Both the position numbers and the translations under genes were made by a program. The notes below the pieces were generated by a model. It was not told where the DNA came from, searched no databases, and saw only the letters and a program-made list of their open reading frames with translations. Below are positions 54,215 through 63,858 of a DNA stretch of 64,000 nt, piece by piece (position 1 is the stretch's first letter; every line of letters begins with the position of its first letter). Source of the stretch: Elusimicrobiota bacterium (GTDB lineage Bacteria > Elusimicrobiota > Elusimicrobia > UBA1565 > UBA9628); contig JACRDQ010000032.1 in the NCBI GenBank assembly GCA_016218545.1, forward strand, positions 109,925 through 173,924. The letters run 5' to 3'.

Positions 54215-54553
54215 TTATATTCCCTCGGGTAACTTTAGCCCCTTGAGCTCGAAGGCTTTTTTTAAAACGTCTACCTCCAGGGCTTTGCGCCCCAGAGCGC
54301 GCTCAAGCTCATCGATCTTCTTCTGGAGTGCCCCGACCTGGCTTCTCGGGATCAACTCCCCAGAGTCCTTCAGGCTGCGATCCATGGCCTTCTTCCAGCG
54401 CTGCAGCTTGCTGGCGTTGACGCCATGACGACGACAAACCTCCTCGAGGGGGAGGCCTTGCTGCCATTCCTGGAGCACGGCCAGCTTCTTCTCAGCGCTC
54501 CAACGCCCCTTCCTTCCAGACCCATTCTGACCAGGCATCACCGCTGTTTCCAT
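54215..54553 (-). CDS. IS3-family transposase OrfA (HTH, leucine-zipper)
   Basis: WSAEKKLAVLQEWQQGLPLEEVCRRHGVNASKLQRWKKA. Confidence 0.88.
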   Translation of the reverse strand: METAVMPGQNGSGRKGRWSAEKKLAVLQEWQQGLPLEEVCRRHGVNASKLQRWKKAMDRSLKDSGELIPRSQVGALQKKIDELERALGRKALEVDVLKKAFELKGLKLPEGI

Positions 54554-54784
54554 TGATCCTCCTAACAGATTATACCTGTCCAGTTTTCAGATGGGGCACA
54601 ACATGTTGGGCAGATGTCTTGCTTGGCGAATGAGCAACCGCTTCCGAAGTGGTTCCTCAGCGAAATCGGGGACTTCGCTCCGTCGAGAACCCCATGCGTT
54701 TTGGCACCGAAAGGCACTCTGGAATGGCACCATGCTGGGCACCACTCGATTCGCCCGCCCATGGCGAATGCCAAATTATCCTAG

Positions 54785-54790
54785 TATAAT
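54785..54790 (+). promoter_or_regulatory. -10 box TATAAT of tRNA-Thr
   Basis: CTAGTATAAT, 9 nt upstream of the tRNA. Confidence 0.55.
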
Positions 54791-54799
54791 CTAGATATT

Positions 54800-54871
54800 G
54801 CCGACGTAGCTCAGCGGTAGAGCAACCGCCTTGTAAGCGGTAGGTCGGGAGTTCGACTCTCCCCGTCGGCT
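54800..54871 (+). tRNA. tRNA-Thr (anticodon TGT)
   Basis: GCCGACG/CGTCGGC acceptor, GCTC-GAGC D-stem, ACCGC-CTTGTAA-GCGGT anticodon arm, GGGAG-TTCGACT-CTCCC T-arm. Confidence 0.95.
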
Positions 54872-54879
54872 TCGATCCT

Positions 54880-55464
54880 TTGCAGACCCTTCTTGAGCGC
54901 GTGAGATTCCTGTTGAGCACGGTGCGGCCCGAAGAGCTTGGGCCGTGCGGTGCTGAAGTGGCGTTTGTGGGCCGGTCCAATGTGGGCAAGAGCTCGCTCA
55001 TCAACAAGCTCTGCAACAGGGCTTTGGCCAAGGTGTCGAACACGCCTGGACGAACGCGGGTCATCAATGTGTTCCTGGCAGGGCATGACCGCTGGCTGGT
55101 GGATCTGCCGGGGTATGGGTATGTGGCGGGCAAGCCTCCGGAGGCAGGGCTCTGGGAGGCGATGATCGAGGGCTATCTCACGAGCCGGCCGACGCTGCGC
55201 ATGGTCTTCGCCCTGGTGGATGCCAAGGTGGGGCCGACGAAGCTGGATTTTCAGATGTTCAAGTGGCTTGCGTCGCACGACCTGCCCTGGCGCATCGTGG
55301 CCACGAAGGCGGATCAGGTGAAGCCCTCGAAGACGGTCCTTCAGAAGCGCGAAGTAGCGCAGGCCCTTGGAGTGCAGCCCAAAGACCTGGCCTGGGTGAG
55401 CGTGCACGACGGCACGGGGATGCGCGAACTCAGGGCTGAGACTGAAGCCCTGCTGACGGCTTAA
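54880..55464 (+). CDS. engB: Ribosome biogenesis GTPase YihA/YsxC (EngB)
   Basis: EVAFVGRSNVGKSSLINKL; NTPGRTRVINVF; DLPGYGYV; ATKADQV. Confidence 0.93.
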   Translation: MQTLLERVRFLLSTVRPEELGPCGAEVAFVGRSNVGKSSLINKLCNRALAKVSNTPGRTRVINVFLAGHDRWLVDLPGYGYVAGKPPEAGLWEAMIEGYLTSRPTLRMVFALVDAKVGPTKLDFQMFKWLASHDLPWRIVATKADQVKPSKTVLQKREVAQALGVQPKDLAWVSVHDGTGMRELRAETEALLTA

Positions 55465-55847
55465 GCCCCCTCGCCGACCAGGGGCCGGACGGCTTTGATG
55501 CGGAACTTGACGGTGTAGCTCCTTCCAAGGCGCTTGCCGGTCCCTTCCGGGACGGTGCATTTCCGGCGCAGGACCTCGACATCGGGGCCGTTCTCCTTGT
55601 CAGCCACCTTCCTCAGGATGAGTCTCTTGCCGTTGTAGCCTTCCCGGGCTTCCTGGAAGAGATACGCGGCATTGGGATTGGTCTGAAGGTTGTGGTGGGT
55701 GAGGCGGTCGCTCATGATGAAGACGACGTTCTTCTTGTCGAGGAAGCGGGGCTTCGAGTAGATGGCGAGGTCCACCTTTCCCTTGGCGTCGGCTGTGGCG
55801 AGTACGCCCTGGCCGTCGGTGCTGTCGAAATAGGCATCCAAGTCCAT
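55461..55847 (-). CDS. Pyridoxamine 5'-phosphate oxidase-like family protein
   Basis: GVLATADAKGKVDLAIYSKPRFLDKKNVVFIMSDRLTHHNLQTNPNAAYLF. Confidence 0.75.
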   Translation of the reverse strand: MDLDAYFDSTDGQGVLATADAKGKVDLAIYSKPRFLDKKNVVFIMSDRLTHHNLQTNPNAAYLFQEAREGYNGKRLILRKVADKENGPDVEVLRRKCTVPEGTGKRLGRSYTVKFRIKAVRPLVGEGA

Positions 55848-56033
55848 GTGTCTTCCCTCCTGCCTCTCGGCTGAACAAGGGCTTTTCAATAAGATGCAGG
55901 AGAGGCTAATTGAGATTCAGGGATTTTCGGATCGGGTCGTTCGGGGGCGGCGCGAAGTGGGACTGGTCTCGGGAAAGCCGGGAATCGAAATAGGCATCTC
56001 CGCGTCTAACTTCATACAAGACAGGAGGTGTCC

Positions 56034-56567
56034 ATGTATTCGAAACTGGCGATCATGACAGCGGCGGTATTGGCGTTGGCGGCGCTCGGCGAGTTCGCGC
56101 ACGCGTATCCGCTCAAAGTGGGCGCAGTCGCCCCTGATTTCTCGGCCCCGGCCGGCGATGGCACGCAATTCAAGCTTGCGGACTACCTGGGCAGGAAGCC
56201 GGTGGTCCTCTTCTTCTACCCGAAAGACGGCACTCCTGGCTGCACCAAGGAGGTCTGCTCGGTGCGGGACGCTTTCCCGGAGATCAGGAAGTTCGACGCA
56301 GTGGTGGCGGGCTTGAGCTATGACTCGGTGGAGAGCCACCAGCGCTTCGCTGCGAAGCACTCCCTGCCCTTCCCTCTGCTCTCGGATCCCGACGGTGCCA
56401 TCGCCAAGCTCTACGGCGCCTATCGACGGATTTTCGCCAAGCGGATCACCTTCGTCATCGGCCTGGACAAGAAGATCGCGTACGTCGATCTGGCGGTGGA
56501 TCCTGAGGTCCATGGCCAGGAGCTGGTCAAGGTGCTGGCCGGCTTGTCTGCTGAAAAAAGCCGCTGA
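56034..56567 (+). CDS. Exported BCP-type peroxiredoxin
   Basis: Signal sequence; [34 protein letters not shown]. Confidence 0.9.
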   Translation: MYSKLAIMTAAVLALAALGEFAHAYPLKVGAVAPDFSAPAGDGTQFKLADYLGRKPVVLFFYPKDGTPGCTKEVCSVRDAFPEIRKFDAVVAGLSYDSVESHQRFAAKHSLPFPLLSDPDGAIAKLYGAYRRIFAKRITFVIGLDKKIAYVDLAVDPEVHGQELVKVLAGLSAEKSR

Positions 56568-56665
56568 TAGAAGGCGGAATCGAAAAGGACGCTCGGGCGT
56601 CTAACAATCAAGGGGTTCCTGTCCCATTCCCCCGGGGCAGGACCCCGGATCCCCATGGTCGGAAC

Positions 56666-58672
56666 ATGAATCATCTGGCGGACGAGAAGAGTCCTTACCT
56701 GCTCCAGCACCGGACGAATCCGGTGGACTGGTACCCGTGGGGGGACGCGGCCTTTGAGAAGGCCAAGACCGAGGATAAGCCTGTGTTCCTGTCCATCGGC
56801 TATGCCGCCTGCCACTGGTGCCACGTGATGGAGCGGGAGAGCTTCTCGGACGCGTCGGTGGCTGAGGAGCTCAACAAGAGGTTCGTGTGCGTGAAGGTGG
56901 ACCGCGAGGAGCGGCCTGAGGTGGACAGCGTGTACATGTCGGCTCTGCATGCCATGGGCAGGCCAGGGGGCTGGCCGCTCTCGATGTGGCTGACGCCTGA
57001 CCGCAAGCCGTTCTTCGGCGCCACGTACATGCCTCCGGACAGCTTGAAGGCCCTGGCAGCCAACATCGAGGGCATGTGGAAGACGCGCAGGCCGGAGCTC
57101 GAGGGCACGGGCGCAACCCTGCTGGAGGGCTTGGGCAAGGCTGGAGAGGGCATGGGAGGGGAAACGCCTGGGCCAGGCGTCTTGGATGCGGCTGTCGAGC
57201 GCTTGCAGGATGAGTTCGACCCTGAGTTCGGGGGTTTTGGCAGCGCGCCCAAGTTCCCTCAGCCAAGCACCTTGGCCTTCCTCCTGCGCTACAGCGACCG
57301 GTCAGGCGACAACCGGGGCACTGCCATGGTGCTCAAGACCCTTCGGGCCATGGCGGCAGGAGGCATCCATGATCAGTTGGGCGGAGGCTTCCACCGCTAT
57401 GCCACGGATGAGGCGTGGCTGGTGCCGCACTTCGAGAAGATGCTCTACGACAATGCCCAGCTCCTGCGCATCTACGTAGAAGCGCATCAAGTGACAGGAG
57501 CTCCTGACCTGGCGGACACGGCGCGCTCCATCGCAGGCTATCTGCTGAGGATCCTCAGGCTCCCTGGAGGGGCATTCGCCTGCGGAGAGGATGCCGACAG
57601 CGAGGGGGTGGAGGGGAAGTTCTACGTGTGGCGGCCTGAAGAGGTGCGCTTGGCCCTGAGCAGGGGGGCCGGCGACATCGTGTGCAAGCTCTACGACGTC
57701 AGCAGCGAGGGTAACTGGGAGCCGAAGGAGCGGGGCTTGCCGAAGGACAGGTCGATCCTGCGGCAAGCCATGTCGGATGAGAAGGCTGCCGAGGAGTTGA
57801 AGCTGCCGGTCGCGGAAGTCAGGCGGGTCAAAGAGTGGGGCAGGAAGAAGCTCCTGGAGCTGAGGGCCAAGAGGGTGCGTCCGCTCAAGGACGACAAGGT
57901 CCTGGCTTCCTGGAACGGCCTGGCCATCGGAGCCTTGGCCTATGCAGGCAGGGTCCTCAACGAGCCGAGATGGGTGGAGGCCTCCGAGGCCTCTGCCGGG
58001 TTCGTGCTGTCTCGGCTCTACAAGCACGGCAGGCTGCTCAGGCGCTGGAGGGACGAAGACAGCAGGTTCCCTGGGGGCCTTGAGGACTACGCGTTCATGG
58101 CCGACGGGCTCATCGACCTCTACGAGGCGACTTTCAAGCTCCAGTACCTGAGCAAGGCCAAAGAGCTGGCAGGCAAGATGGTCGAGCTCTTCAACGACGA
58201 GGACGGCGGATTCTTCTCCACGGCCTCGGACGCTCCGGATGTGCCGGTGAGGCTCAAAGGCCATGGAGACGGGGCCTTGCCGGCCGGCAACAGCCAGGCA
58301 GCCAGGGTCTTGATCCGGCTCTCGGAGTTCTACCTCGAAAGATCCTGGCTGGCCTTGGCTGAGAAGACGATCCGGGCATGCGCTCGGCTCCTGACTGAGC
58401 GGCCTGAGGCCATGCCGTGCATGCTCTCAGCCGTGGACCTTCTCTTGGGTCCCAGGGAGAGGCTGATCGTGGTAGGCAAGGGAGGAGTGGCGCGCTCCGC
58501 TGAAGGCAGGTTCCTGCCCAGGGCCGTGCTGGTCAAGGCCGGGGCCACCCTGCCTTCGACCGAGGGCGCTGCGGCGACCAGGGGCCGGCCTTTGGTGTAC
58601 GTGTGCAGGGGACAGACGTGCCTGGCGCCCGCTGCCACGGAGCTCGAGCTCGACCGCAGTCTTTCGGACTAG
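56666..58672 (+). CDS. YyaL/Spermatogenesis-associated protein 20-like thioredoxin-domain protein
   Basis: [51 protein letters not shown]. Confidence 0.93.
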   Translation: MNHLADEKSPYLLQHRTNPVDWYPWGDAAFEKAKTEDKPVFLSIGYAACHWCHVMERESFSDASVAEELNKRFVCVKVDREERPEVDSVYMSALHAMGRPGGWPLSMWLTPDRKPFFGATYMPPDSLKALAANIEGMWKTRRPELEGTGATLLEGLGKAGEGMGGETPGPGVLDAAVERLQDEFDPEFGGFGSAPKFPQPSTLAFLLRYSDRSGDNRGTAMVLKTLRAMAAGGIHDQLGGGFHRYATDEAWLVPHFEKMLYDNAQLLRIYVEAHQVTGAPDLADTARSIAGYLLRILRLPGGAFACGEDADSEGVEGKFYVWRPEEVRLALSRGAGDIVCKLYDVSSEGNWEPKERGLPKDRSILRQAMSDEKAAEELKLPVAEVRRVKEWGRKKLLELRAKRVRPLKDDKVLASWNGLAIGALAYAGRVLNEPRWVEASEASAGFVLSRLYKHGRLLRRWRDEDSRFPGGLEDYAFMADGLIDLYEATFKLQYLSKAKELAGKMVELFNDEDGGFFSTASDAPDVPVRLKGHGDGALPAGNSQAARVLIRLSEFYLERSWLALAEKTIRACARLLTERPEAMPCMLSAVDLLLGPRERLIVVGKGGVARSAEGRFLPRAVLVKAGATLPSTEGAAATRGRPLVYVCRGQTCLAPAATELELDRSLSD

Positions 58673-59166
58673 CGGAAGTTCTTGAACTGCAGGGACACGC
58701 CGTAGTCGCCTGCCCTGATCATAGCCATCACGGACTGGAGCTCGTCCTTGGACTTGCTCGACACGCGGACCTGGTCAGCCTGGATGGAGGCGTTGACCTT
58801 GAATTTCTTGGCCTTGATGTCAGCCACGATCTGCTTGGCCTTGTCCATGGGGATGCCGGCCTGGATGGTCACTTCCAGCCGAGCGGTCTGGCCGAGGGCC
58901 TCGATGACCTCGCCCTTGGCGAAGTTCTTCAAGGGCAGGCCGCGCTTGGCCATGCGGGTGTAGAGCACGTCCAAGGCGGCTTTGACGCGGTAGTCGTCCA
59001 CCGCGCGCAAGTCGAGCTTCTTGTCCTTCTCCAGGAGCTCGATGGTGGCCTTGGCGTCCTTGAAGTCGAAGCGGTTGAGGATCTCCTTGAGCGCGATGTG
59101 CACGGATTCGGACACGAGGTTCATGTCCACCTCGCTGACCAGGTCGAAGGAAAAGTCGCTCGCCAT
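58669..59166 (-). CDS. yajQ: YajQ-family nucleotide/c-di-GMP-binding protein
   Basis: [40 protein letters not shown]-terminal [20 protein letters not shown]. Confidence 0.93.
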   Translation of the reverse strand: MASDFSFDLVSEVDMNLVSESVHIALKEILNRFDFKDAKATIELLEKDKKLDLRAVDDYRVKAALDVLYTRMAKRGLPLKNFAKGEVIEALGQTARLEVTIQAGIPMDKAKQIVADIKAKKFKVNASIQADQVRVSSKSKDELQSVMAMIRAGDYGVSLQFKNFR

Positions 59167-59314
59167 GCTGCCTCCCAGGGGCCTTGCGGCCTCAGGCACG
59201 AATCCTATCAATTTCCGAGCCAGGTTTCCTTGGGGCCTGATAGTTGGTAGAATCGTGCGGCATGACCGAGCTTGGCGAGGGAAGGGTTGATTCCGAGGCC
59301 GCGGGAAGGAAACC

Positions 59315-61237
59315 ATGACGCAGCACGGCCACCCGAAGCATGACCCGGCGCATGCCAAGCACGACTCGGCACATGCCAAGCACGGGCCAGCGCATCCTCA
59401 CGAGGCTCCGCTCCACCGCCAGACCCTGATCTCAGCTTGCGTCTTCCTCTTCGCGGGGTTCCTGGCCTGGCAGGGGGTGCGCGAGTCCGGGACCTGGCTC
59501 CACATCCGGACCGGGGAGCGCATCGTTGCCGAGGGAGCGGTGCCTGCTGTCGAGACCTTCTCCTACTCCGCGGCAGGCAGGGATTGGACCACGAACTCCT
59601 GGCTGGGAGACGTGCTTTTCAGCAAGGTGCACGCTTCCAAGCCCTACGAGGGCTTGCGGGCCTTGAAAGCCCTGGCTGCTGCCCTGGCCTTTGCCCTGCT
59701 TCTGCCCATCAATCACGGCCATCCTTTGATGGCAGGCGTGGTGCTGTGCCTGGGAGCTGCTGCTTGCTGGCCTCAGTTGACTGAACTGCCGGGCATCTTC
59801 GACCTCCTCTTCTTGGCGTCCTTCCTGCGGCTCTTGCGCGCAAGGCCGAGGTTCTCCTGGTCCCTGGCCTGGGCAGCGCCCCTGGCAGCGGCTTGGGCGA
59901 ACCTGAGCGGCACGGCCGCCCTCATCGGGGTCTGGCTGGTGGGCTTGAAGGTCATCAGGGCAGCCGGCAGGACGGACCACAAGGACCTCTGGAGGTACGT
60001 CGCGGTCCTGGGCCTGACGGTGCTGGGCCTCCTGGCCAACCCGCACGGCTGGAACATCCTTCCTTTCCTCTCCCACACGGCTTTCGGGCCTGAGCCGAGC
60101 TGGACTGTGGACATGGGACTCACCTTCTACACGGTCTTCGCGGCTGCAGGGGCCTGGGCAGCTTGGGTCTGCCTGCAGAGCGAGTTCTTCCTGAGCCTGA
60201 CGACAGCGTCTTTGCTCGGGCTTTCCCTGCTCTTTCCGGGATTACGAGCGGTCGCGGTCCTGGCATGCTGTCCTACGATCTCGCTGGCCCTGGGACATTT
60301 CGTGTCCAGGAAGGACGTGACCGTGTCCAGGGCAGTGCGCTGGGCCGTGGTGCCCCTGCTCCTGCTGGGCTGGCACTGGCGCTTCGTGCACGTCCCTTAT
60401 GCCCATGCCTCGGGGTACGGCGCCTTGGACCTGGAGGGCGCGGTCCAGTACCTCAAGGCCCAGGACATCAGGGGCAAGATGTTCAATGACCCGTCCGTGG
60501 GCGACTACCTGGCCGGAGCAGGAAGGCCGGTGTTCGTGGATTCCCGCAAGGGGCTCTACGACGAGGACACGGTCAGGGACGCCCAGGAGTGGCCGGGCAG
60601 GTGGAAGTCCCTGGTGGACCAGGTCTACCGCTTCGACTACGCGGTCATCCGCAACAGCAGGGCAGCGTACCCGGCCCGGGTCCTGGATGAGGACCCTGAC
60701 TGGAGGCTGGCTTACGCGGACGACCTGGCCCTGGTCTACCTGCGCAGGTCGGGCGCCAATGCCTGGCTGGTGGCAGGCTCGGCCAAGCCCCTTCTCCACC
60801 CCAACAGGCTCTGGCCGGACTCGGTGGACCCGCTCCTTAAGAGCCCGCGGCAGGTGCCCAGGGTCCTCGACGAGCTCGACCGCTGGATCGTGCAGTGCCC
60901 GGATTCCGCCCAAGCCCTGTTGTGGAAGGCCTATGTCCTCGACAAGCTCAACCTCTCCGAGAAGGCCGAGCGCGTGCTGGCCCTGGCCCTGGGCAGGGAG
61001 CGCCTGCGCCGGGACGCCGAGCTCTCGGCCTTGGCCGGGTTCGTGCTGGAGGCGCGCAAGCAGAAGGGCAGCGCCTATGACGCCTATTGGCGGAGCGTGC
61101 GCCTGGCGCGGGGGTTCCGGGACCGGGTCCTGGAGGCTGTGGTCCTGCGCAGGCTTGGCGCGCTCCACCGCGAGTGGGGCCACGACACCCTGGCTTCGGA
61201 GCTCGAAGCCCGCGCGGACCAGCTGGGCCCCAAGTAG
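59315..61237 (+). CDS. Polytopic membrane protein with His-rich N-terminus
   Basis: Multiple TM helices; GKMFNDPSVGDYLAGAGRPVFVDSR periplasmic domain; N-terminus HGHPKHDPAHAKHDSAHAKHGPAHPH. Confidence 0.7.
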   Translation: MTQHGHPKHDPAHAKHDSAHAKHGPAHPHEAPLHRQTLISACVFLFAGFLAWQGVRESGTWLHIRTGERIVAEGAVPAVETFSYSAAGRDWTTNSWLGDVLFSKVHASKPYEGLRALKALAAALAFALLLPINHGHPLMAGVVLCLGAAACWPQLTELPGIFDLLFLASFLRLLRARPRFSWSLAWAAPLAAAWANLSGTAALIGVWLVGLKVIRAAGRTDHKDLWRYVAVLGLTVLGLLANPHGWNILPFLSHTAFGPEPSWTVDMGLTFYTVFAAAGAWAAWVCLQSEFFLSLTTASLLGLSLLFPGLRAVAVLACCPTISLALGHFVSRKDVTVSRAVRWAVVPLLLLGWHWRFVHVPYAHASGYGALDLEGAVQYLKAQDIRGKMFNDPSVGDYLAGAGRPVFVDSRKGLYDEDTVRDAQEWPGRWKSLVDQVYRFDYAVIRNSRAAYPARVLDEDPDWRLAYADDLALVYLRRSGANAWLVAGSAKPLLHPNRLWPDSVDPLLKSPRQVPRVLDELDRWIVQCPDSAQALLWKAYVLDKLNLSEKAERVLALALGRERLRRDAELSALAGFVLEARKQKGSAYDAYWRSVRLARGFRDRVLEAVVLRRLGALHREWGHDTLASELEARADQLGPK

Positions 61238-61344
61238 CCCGAGCCTCCTCACGCCCCTTTCAGACCAGGCAGGAAGGACCGGCTTTCGGACCGGCATATG
61301 GCGCTGGACAAAAGTGGGGAATGCCTGTTATACTCTGACTCTAC

Positions 61345-62052
61345 ATGAAGAAACGCGCGCTTTGGTGGGGCGGGTTCCTCGCAGCGTGCGCTGCGGCCGG
61401 GGGCTGTCTGTTCCCGGAGTACCACGCTTACACCTCTCCTTTCAACGATTTCACCTGCGAGGTCCCCTACGGCTGGAGCGTCAAGACGGACCGCGAGGAC
61501 GACCACTTCACGAACGTGACCTTCATCGGCGGGTTCGACCCGGAGTTCTACCTGGGCGCGCCGAGCATGAGCGTGCGGTGGCACGCAGCGGACCGCATCC
61601 ATAAGCTTCCCAACGGCCTGCTGGAGATGTACTCGGACTCCGAGGACTACATCCGGCAGATGCTGCGCTCCGTTTACGGGCCTGAGGTGAACAAGGACTA
61701 CACCCTGGACCTGCCGGACGGCAACCCGGACAACGCGATCCGCACCATCAACCTCAAGACCGCTAACCTGCCGGCCAGGTTCTTCGTGGTGAACTCGCCG
61801 ACCAAGGTCCCGCCCGGCTGGACCTGGGGCGTGTCCGTGGACCGCAAGGACAAGCGCAGCGCCTCCCTCATCCGCAAGCACGCCTACGCCCTGGTGCCCA
61901 TGGAGGGCGGGTTCTACGTCATCGTCTACCCGGCGACCCGGGACGGTTACAGCAAGCACGAGAAGCAGTTCCGCGTCCTTCTGGGCAGCTTCAAGCCCCT
62001 GACCCACGGCCCGGCGGGACCCAGCTTCAAGGTCCCCAAGGCCGCGCGGTGA
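61345..62052 (+). CDS. Putative lipoprotein
   Basis: ACAAAGGC lipobox-like signal. Confidence 0.65.
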   Translation: MKKRALWWGGFLAACAAAGGCLFPEYHAYTSPFNDFTCEVPYGWSVKTDREDDHFTNVTFIGGFDPEFYLGAPSMSVRWHAADRIHKLPNGLLEMYSDSEDYIRQMLRSVYGPEVNKDYTLDLPDGNPDNAIRTINLKTANLPARFFVVNSPTKVPPGWTWGVSVDRKDKRSASLIRKHAYALVPMEGGFYVIVYPATRDGYSKHEKQFRVLLGSFKPLTHGPAGPSFKVPKAAR

Positions 62053-62933
62053 GCGGCGACCATCCGGCCCCGCCTTCTCCCGAGGACCCAGCCCGTCCCG
62101 ACTCCCGGGCCGGCGCGCCCGTGGGAGCGGTTCTCTACGATGAGCGCTATTTCGAGGAGGATTGCGGGGGGGCCGAGTTCTACCGCCTTTTCGGGCCGAG
62201 GATACTCAAGCCGGCCCTGAGCTACTCCTTCCGCCGCGCTGCTGTGGCGCCCGGCATGTCGGTGCTGGACATCGGGTGCGGCCGAGGGGAAGTCCTCTAC
62301 CACGTGCGCCAGGCAGGGGCCTGGGGCGTGGGCACGGATTTCTCGCCGGCCGCCCTGGGCCTGGCCAGGTCGTCCTCGGGCTGCAGCGTGGCCAGGTGCG
62401 ATGCCAAGTCCCTGCCCTTCCTGGACCGCGCCTTCGACCGGGTGTTCCTCATGGGCGTGGTGGACCACCTGCACCCGTGGGAGCTCGAGCGCTGTTTCGC
62501 GGAGATCGGGCGGGTGCTCAAGAGCGACGGGTTCGTGCTCGTGCATACCTGCGTCAACCGGCACTACTACAAGAACTGGAGCTACGGCTTGAGGCGCTGG
62601 GCCGCGCGGATGCTCAGGGCCGTGCGCCTGCCGGTGCGCGATCCCAAGGCGCCCAGGTCCGAGAGCGACATCGCGCTCCACGTCAACGAGCACTCAGCCT
62701 CCCAGCTCAGGCGCTTCTTCCGGAGCATCGGGTGGCAGGCCGAGGTCGAGCCCAGGCCCAACTACAAGCTGGCCTTGGATGAGACTTACGGGGCCGAGCT
62801 CCCGGACGGCCTGCCCATCAGGCCTGCCCCTGCCTGGAAGGCCAGGGTCCATAAGACCTTTTTCCGCTGGCCCCTGACCTGCGTCCTGGCCAGGGAGCTT
62901 TTCGCCGTGGCCAAGCCTGGAAAAAAGGCTTGA
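62049..62933 (+). CDS. Class I SAM-dependent methyltransferase
   Basis: MSVLDIGCGRGEVLYHVRQAGAWGVGTDFS; GTG start coupled to the upstream stop. Confidence 0.85.
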   Translation: MSGDHPAPPSPEDPARPDSRAGAPVGAVLYDERYFEEDCGGAEFYRLFGPRILKPALSYSFRRAAVAPGMSVLDIGCGRGEVLYHVRQAGAWGVGTDFSPAALGLARSSSGCSVARCDAKSLPFLDRAFDRVFLMGVVDHLHPWELERCFAEIGRVLKSDGFVLVHTCVNRHYYKNWSYGLRRWAARMLRAVRLPVRDPKAPRSESDIALHVNEHSASQLRRFFRSIGWQAEVEPRPNYKLALDETYGAELPDGLPIRPAPAWKARVHKTFFRWPLTCVLARELFAVAKPGKKA

Positions 62934-63026
62934 ATTTTCGGTAAAAAGACCGGAAGACTCTGGCCCTTCCTGGAAACCTCTGCTACACTATTGGTGCCTG
63001 TCCGTCGTGAGGCGTCCAGGGGCACC

Positions 63027-63629
63027 ATGACCGCTGATGTGCTCGTCTTGAACAGGAGCTACTTCGCCATCTCGGTGACGAGCTGGCAGAGGGCCCTTGT
63101 GCTCCTCTTCGCGGACCGCGCCGCGGCGCTCGATGACGAGTACCGTTCCTATAACTTTCGGGACTGGCTGGACCTTTCCAGCGCCATCGCTGAGAGCCCC
63201 TCCGGCTTCGTGCACGCGCCCGCCTTCAGGATCGCCGTCCCCGAGGTCATCGTGCTCAAGGCCTTTGACCGGGTCCCCAAGCGCGAGGTGCCCTTCACGC
63301 GGCGCAACATCTACCACCACTACGGCTACCGCTGCTGCTACTGCGGCAAGCGCTTCAAGTCCGAGGAGCTCAACCTCGACCATGTGATCCCCAAGTCCAG
63401 GGGAGGCAAGGGCGAGTGGCTCAATACCGTGACCTCGTGCATCCCCTGCAACCTGCGCAAGGGAGACCGGCTCCCCGAGGAGGCGGGCATGCGCTTGGTC
63501 GTGCCCCCGACCAGGCCGGCGCCGGACTTCGGCGCGGTCTTCATCCTGCGCTCGCCCATCGCCATCAGGCGCTCCTGGCAGAAGTTCATCGACAGCGTCT
63601 ACTGGAACATCCCTCTGGAAGACGAATAA
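63027..63629 (+). CDS. HNH endonuclease
   Basis: RCCYCGKRFKSEELNLDHVIPKSRGGKGEWLNTVTSCIPCNLRKGDR. Confidence 0.9.
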   Translation: MTADVLVLNRSYFAISVTSWQRALVLLFADRAAALDDEYRSYNFRDWLDLSSAIAESPSGFVHAPAFRIAVPEVIVLKAFDRVPKREVPFTRRNIYHHYGYRCCYCGKRFKSEELNLDHVIPKSRGGKGEWLNTVTSCIPCNLRKGDRLPEEAGMRLVVPPTRPAPDFGAVFILRSPIAIRRSWQKFIDSVYWNIPLEDE

Positions 63630-63643
63630 CGCATCCTCCGGAA

Positions 63644-63690
63644 AGAAATGCAACACCGCTGGTGTCAGACACCAGCGGTGTTGCATTTCT
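63644..63690. repeat. Perfect 23-bp inverted repeat with 1-nt centre
   Basis: AGAAATGCAACACCGCTGGTGTC-A-GACACCAGCGGTGTTGCATTTCT. Confidence 0.95.
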
Positions 63691-63701
63691 GGGGGGAAAG
63701 C

Positions 63702-63735
63702 AAGGTCCGCCCCCCTGGGACAAGAGGCGGACCTT
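63702..63735. repeat. 10-bp inverted repeat with 14-nt loop
   Basis: AAGGTCCGCC...GGCGGACCTT. Confidence 0.85.
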
Positions 63736-63858
63736 TCTCGAGCGGCGAGGGGCGATCCTCAACCGCGGGCGCTTGATCCGGGATCCCGGCGGACCGGGTA
63801 GGAGGATGAAGCTGCCGTACTCATAGCTTAACCTGGGGTCCCGTGGATTGGTTGGGTC

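Larger units (their letters stand above)
53339..54603 (-). mobile_element. Complete IS3-family insertion sequence
   Basis: Terminal inverted repeats starting TGTTGTGCCCCATCT at both ends; orfA and orfB inside. Confidence 0.88.

Noticed and set aside
54591-54794. 67-aa ORF between the IS3 element and tRNA-Thr
   Set aside because: No domain and includes the GGCACC repeat region; more likely non-coding att-proximal DNA
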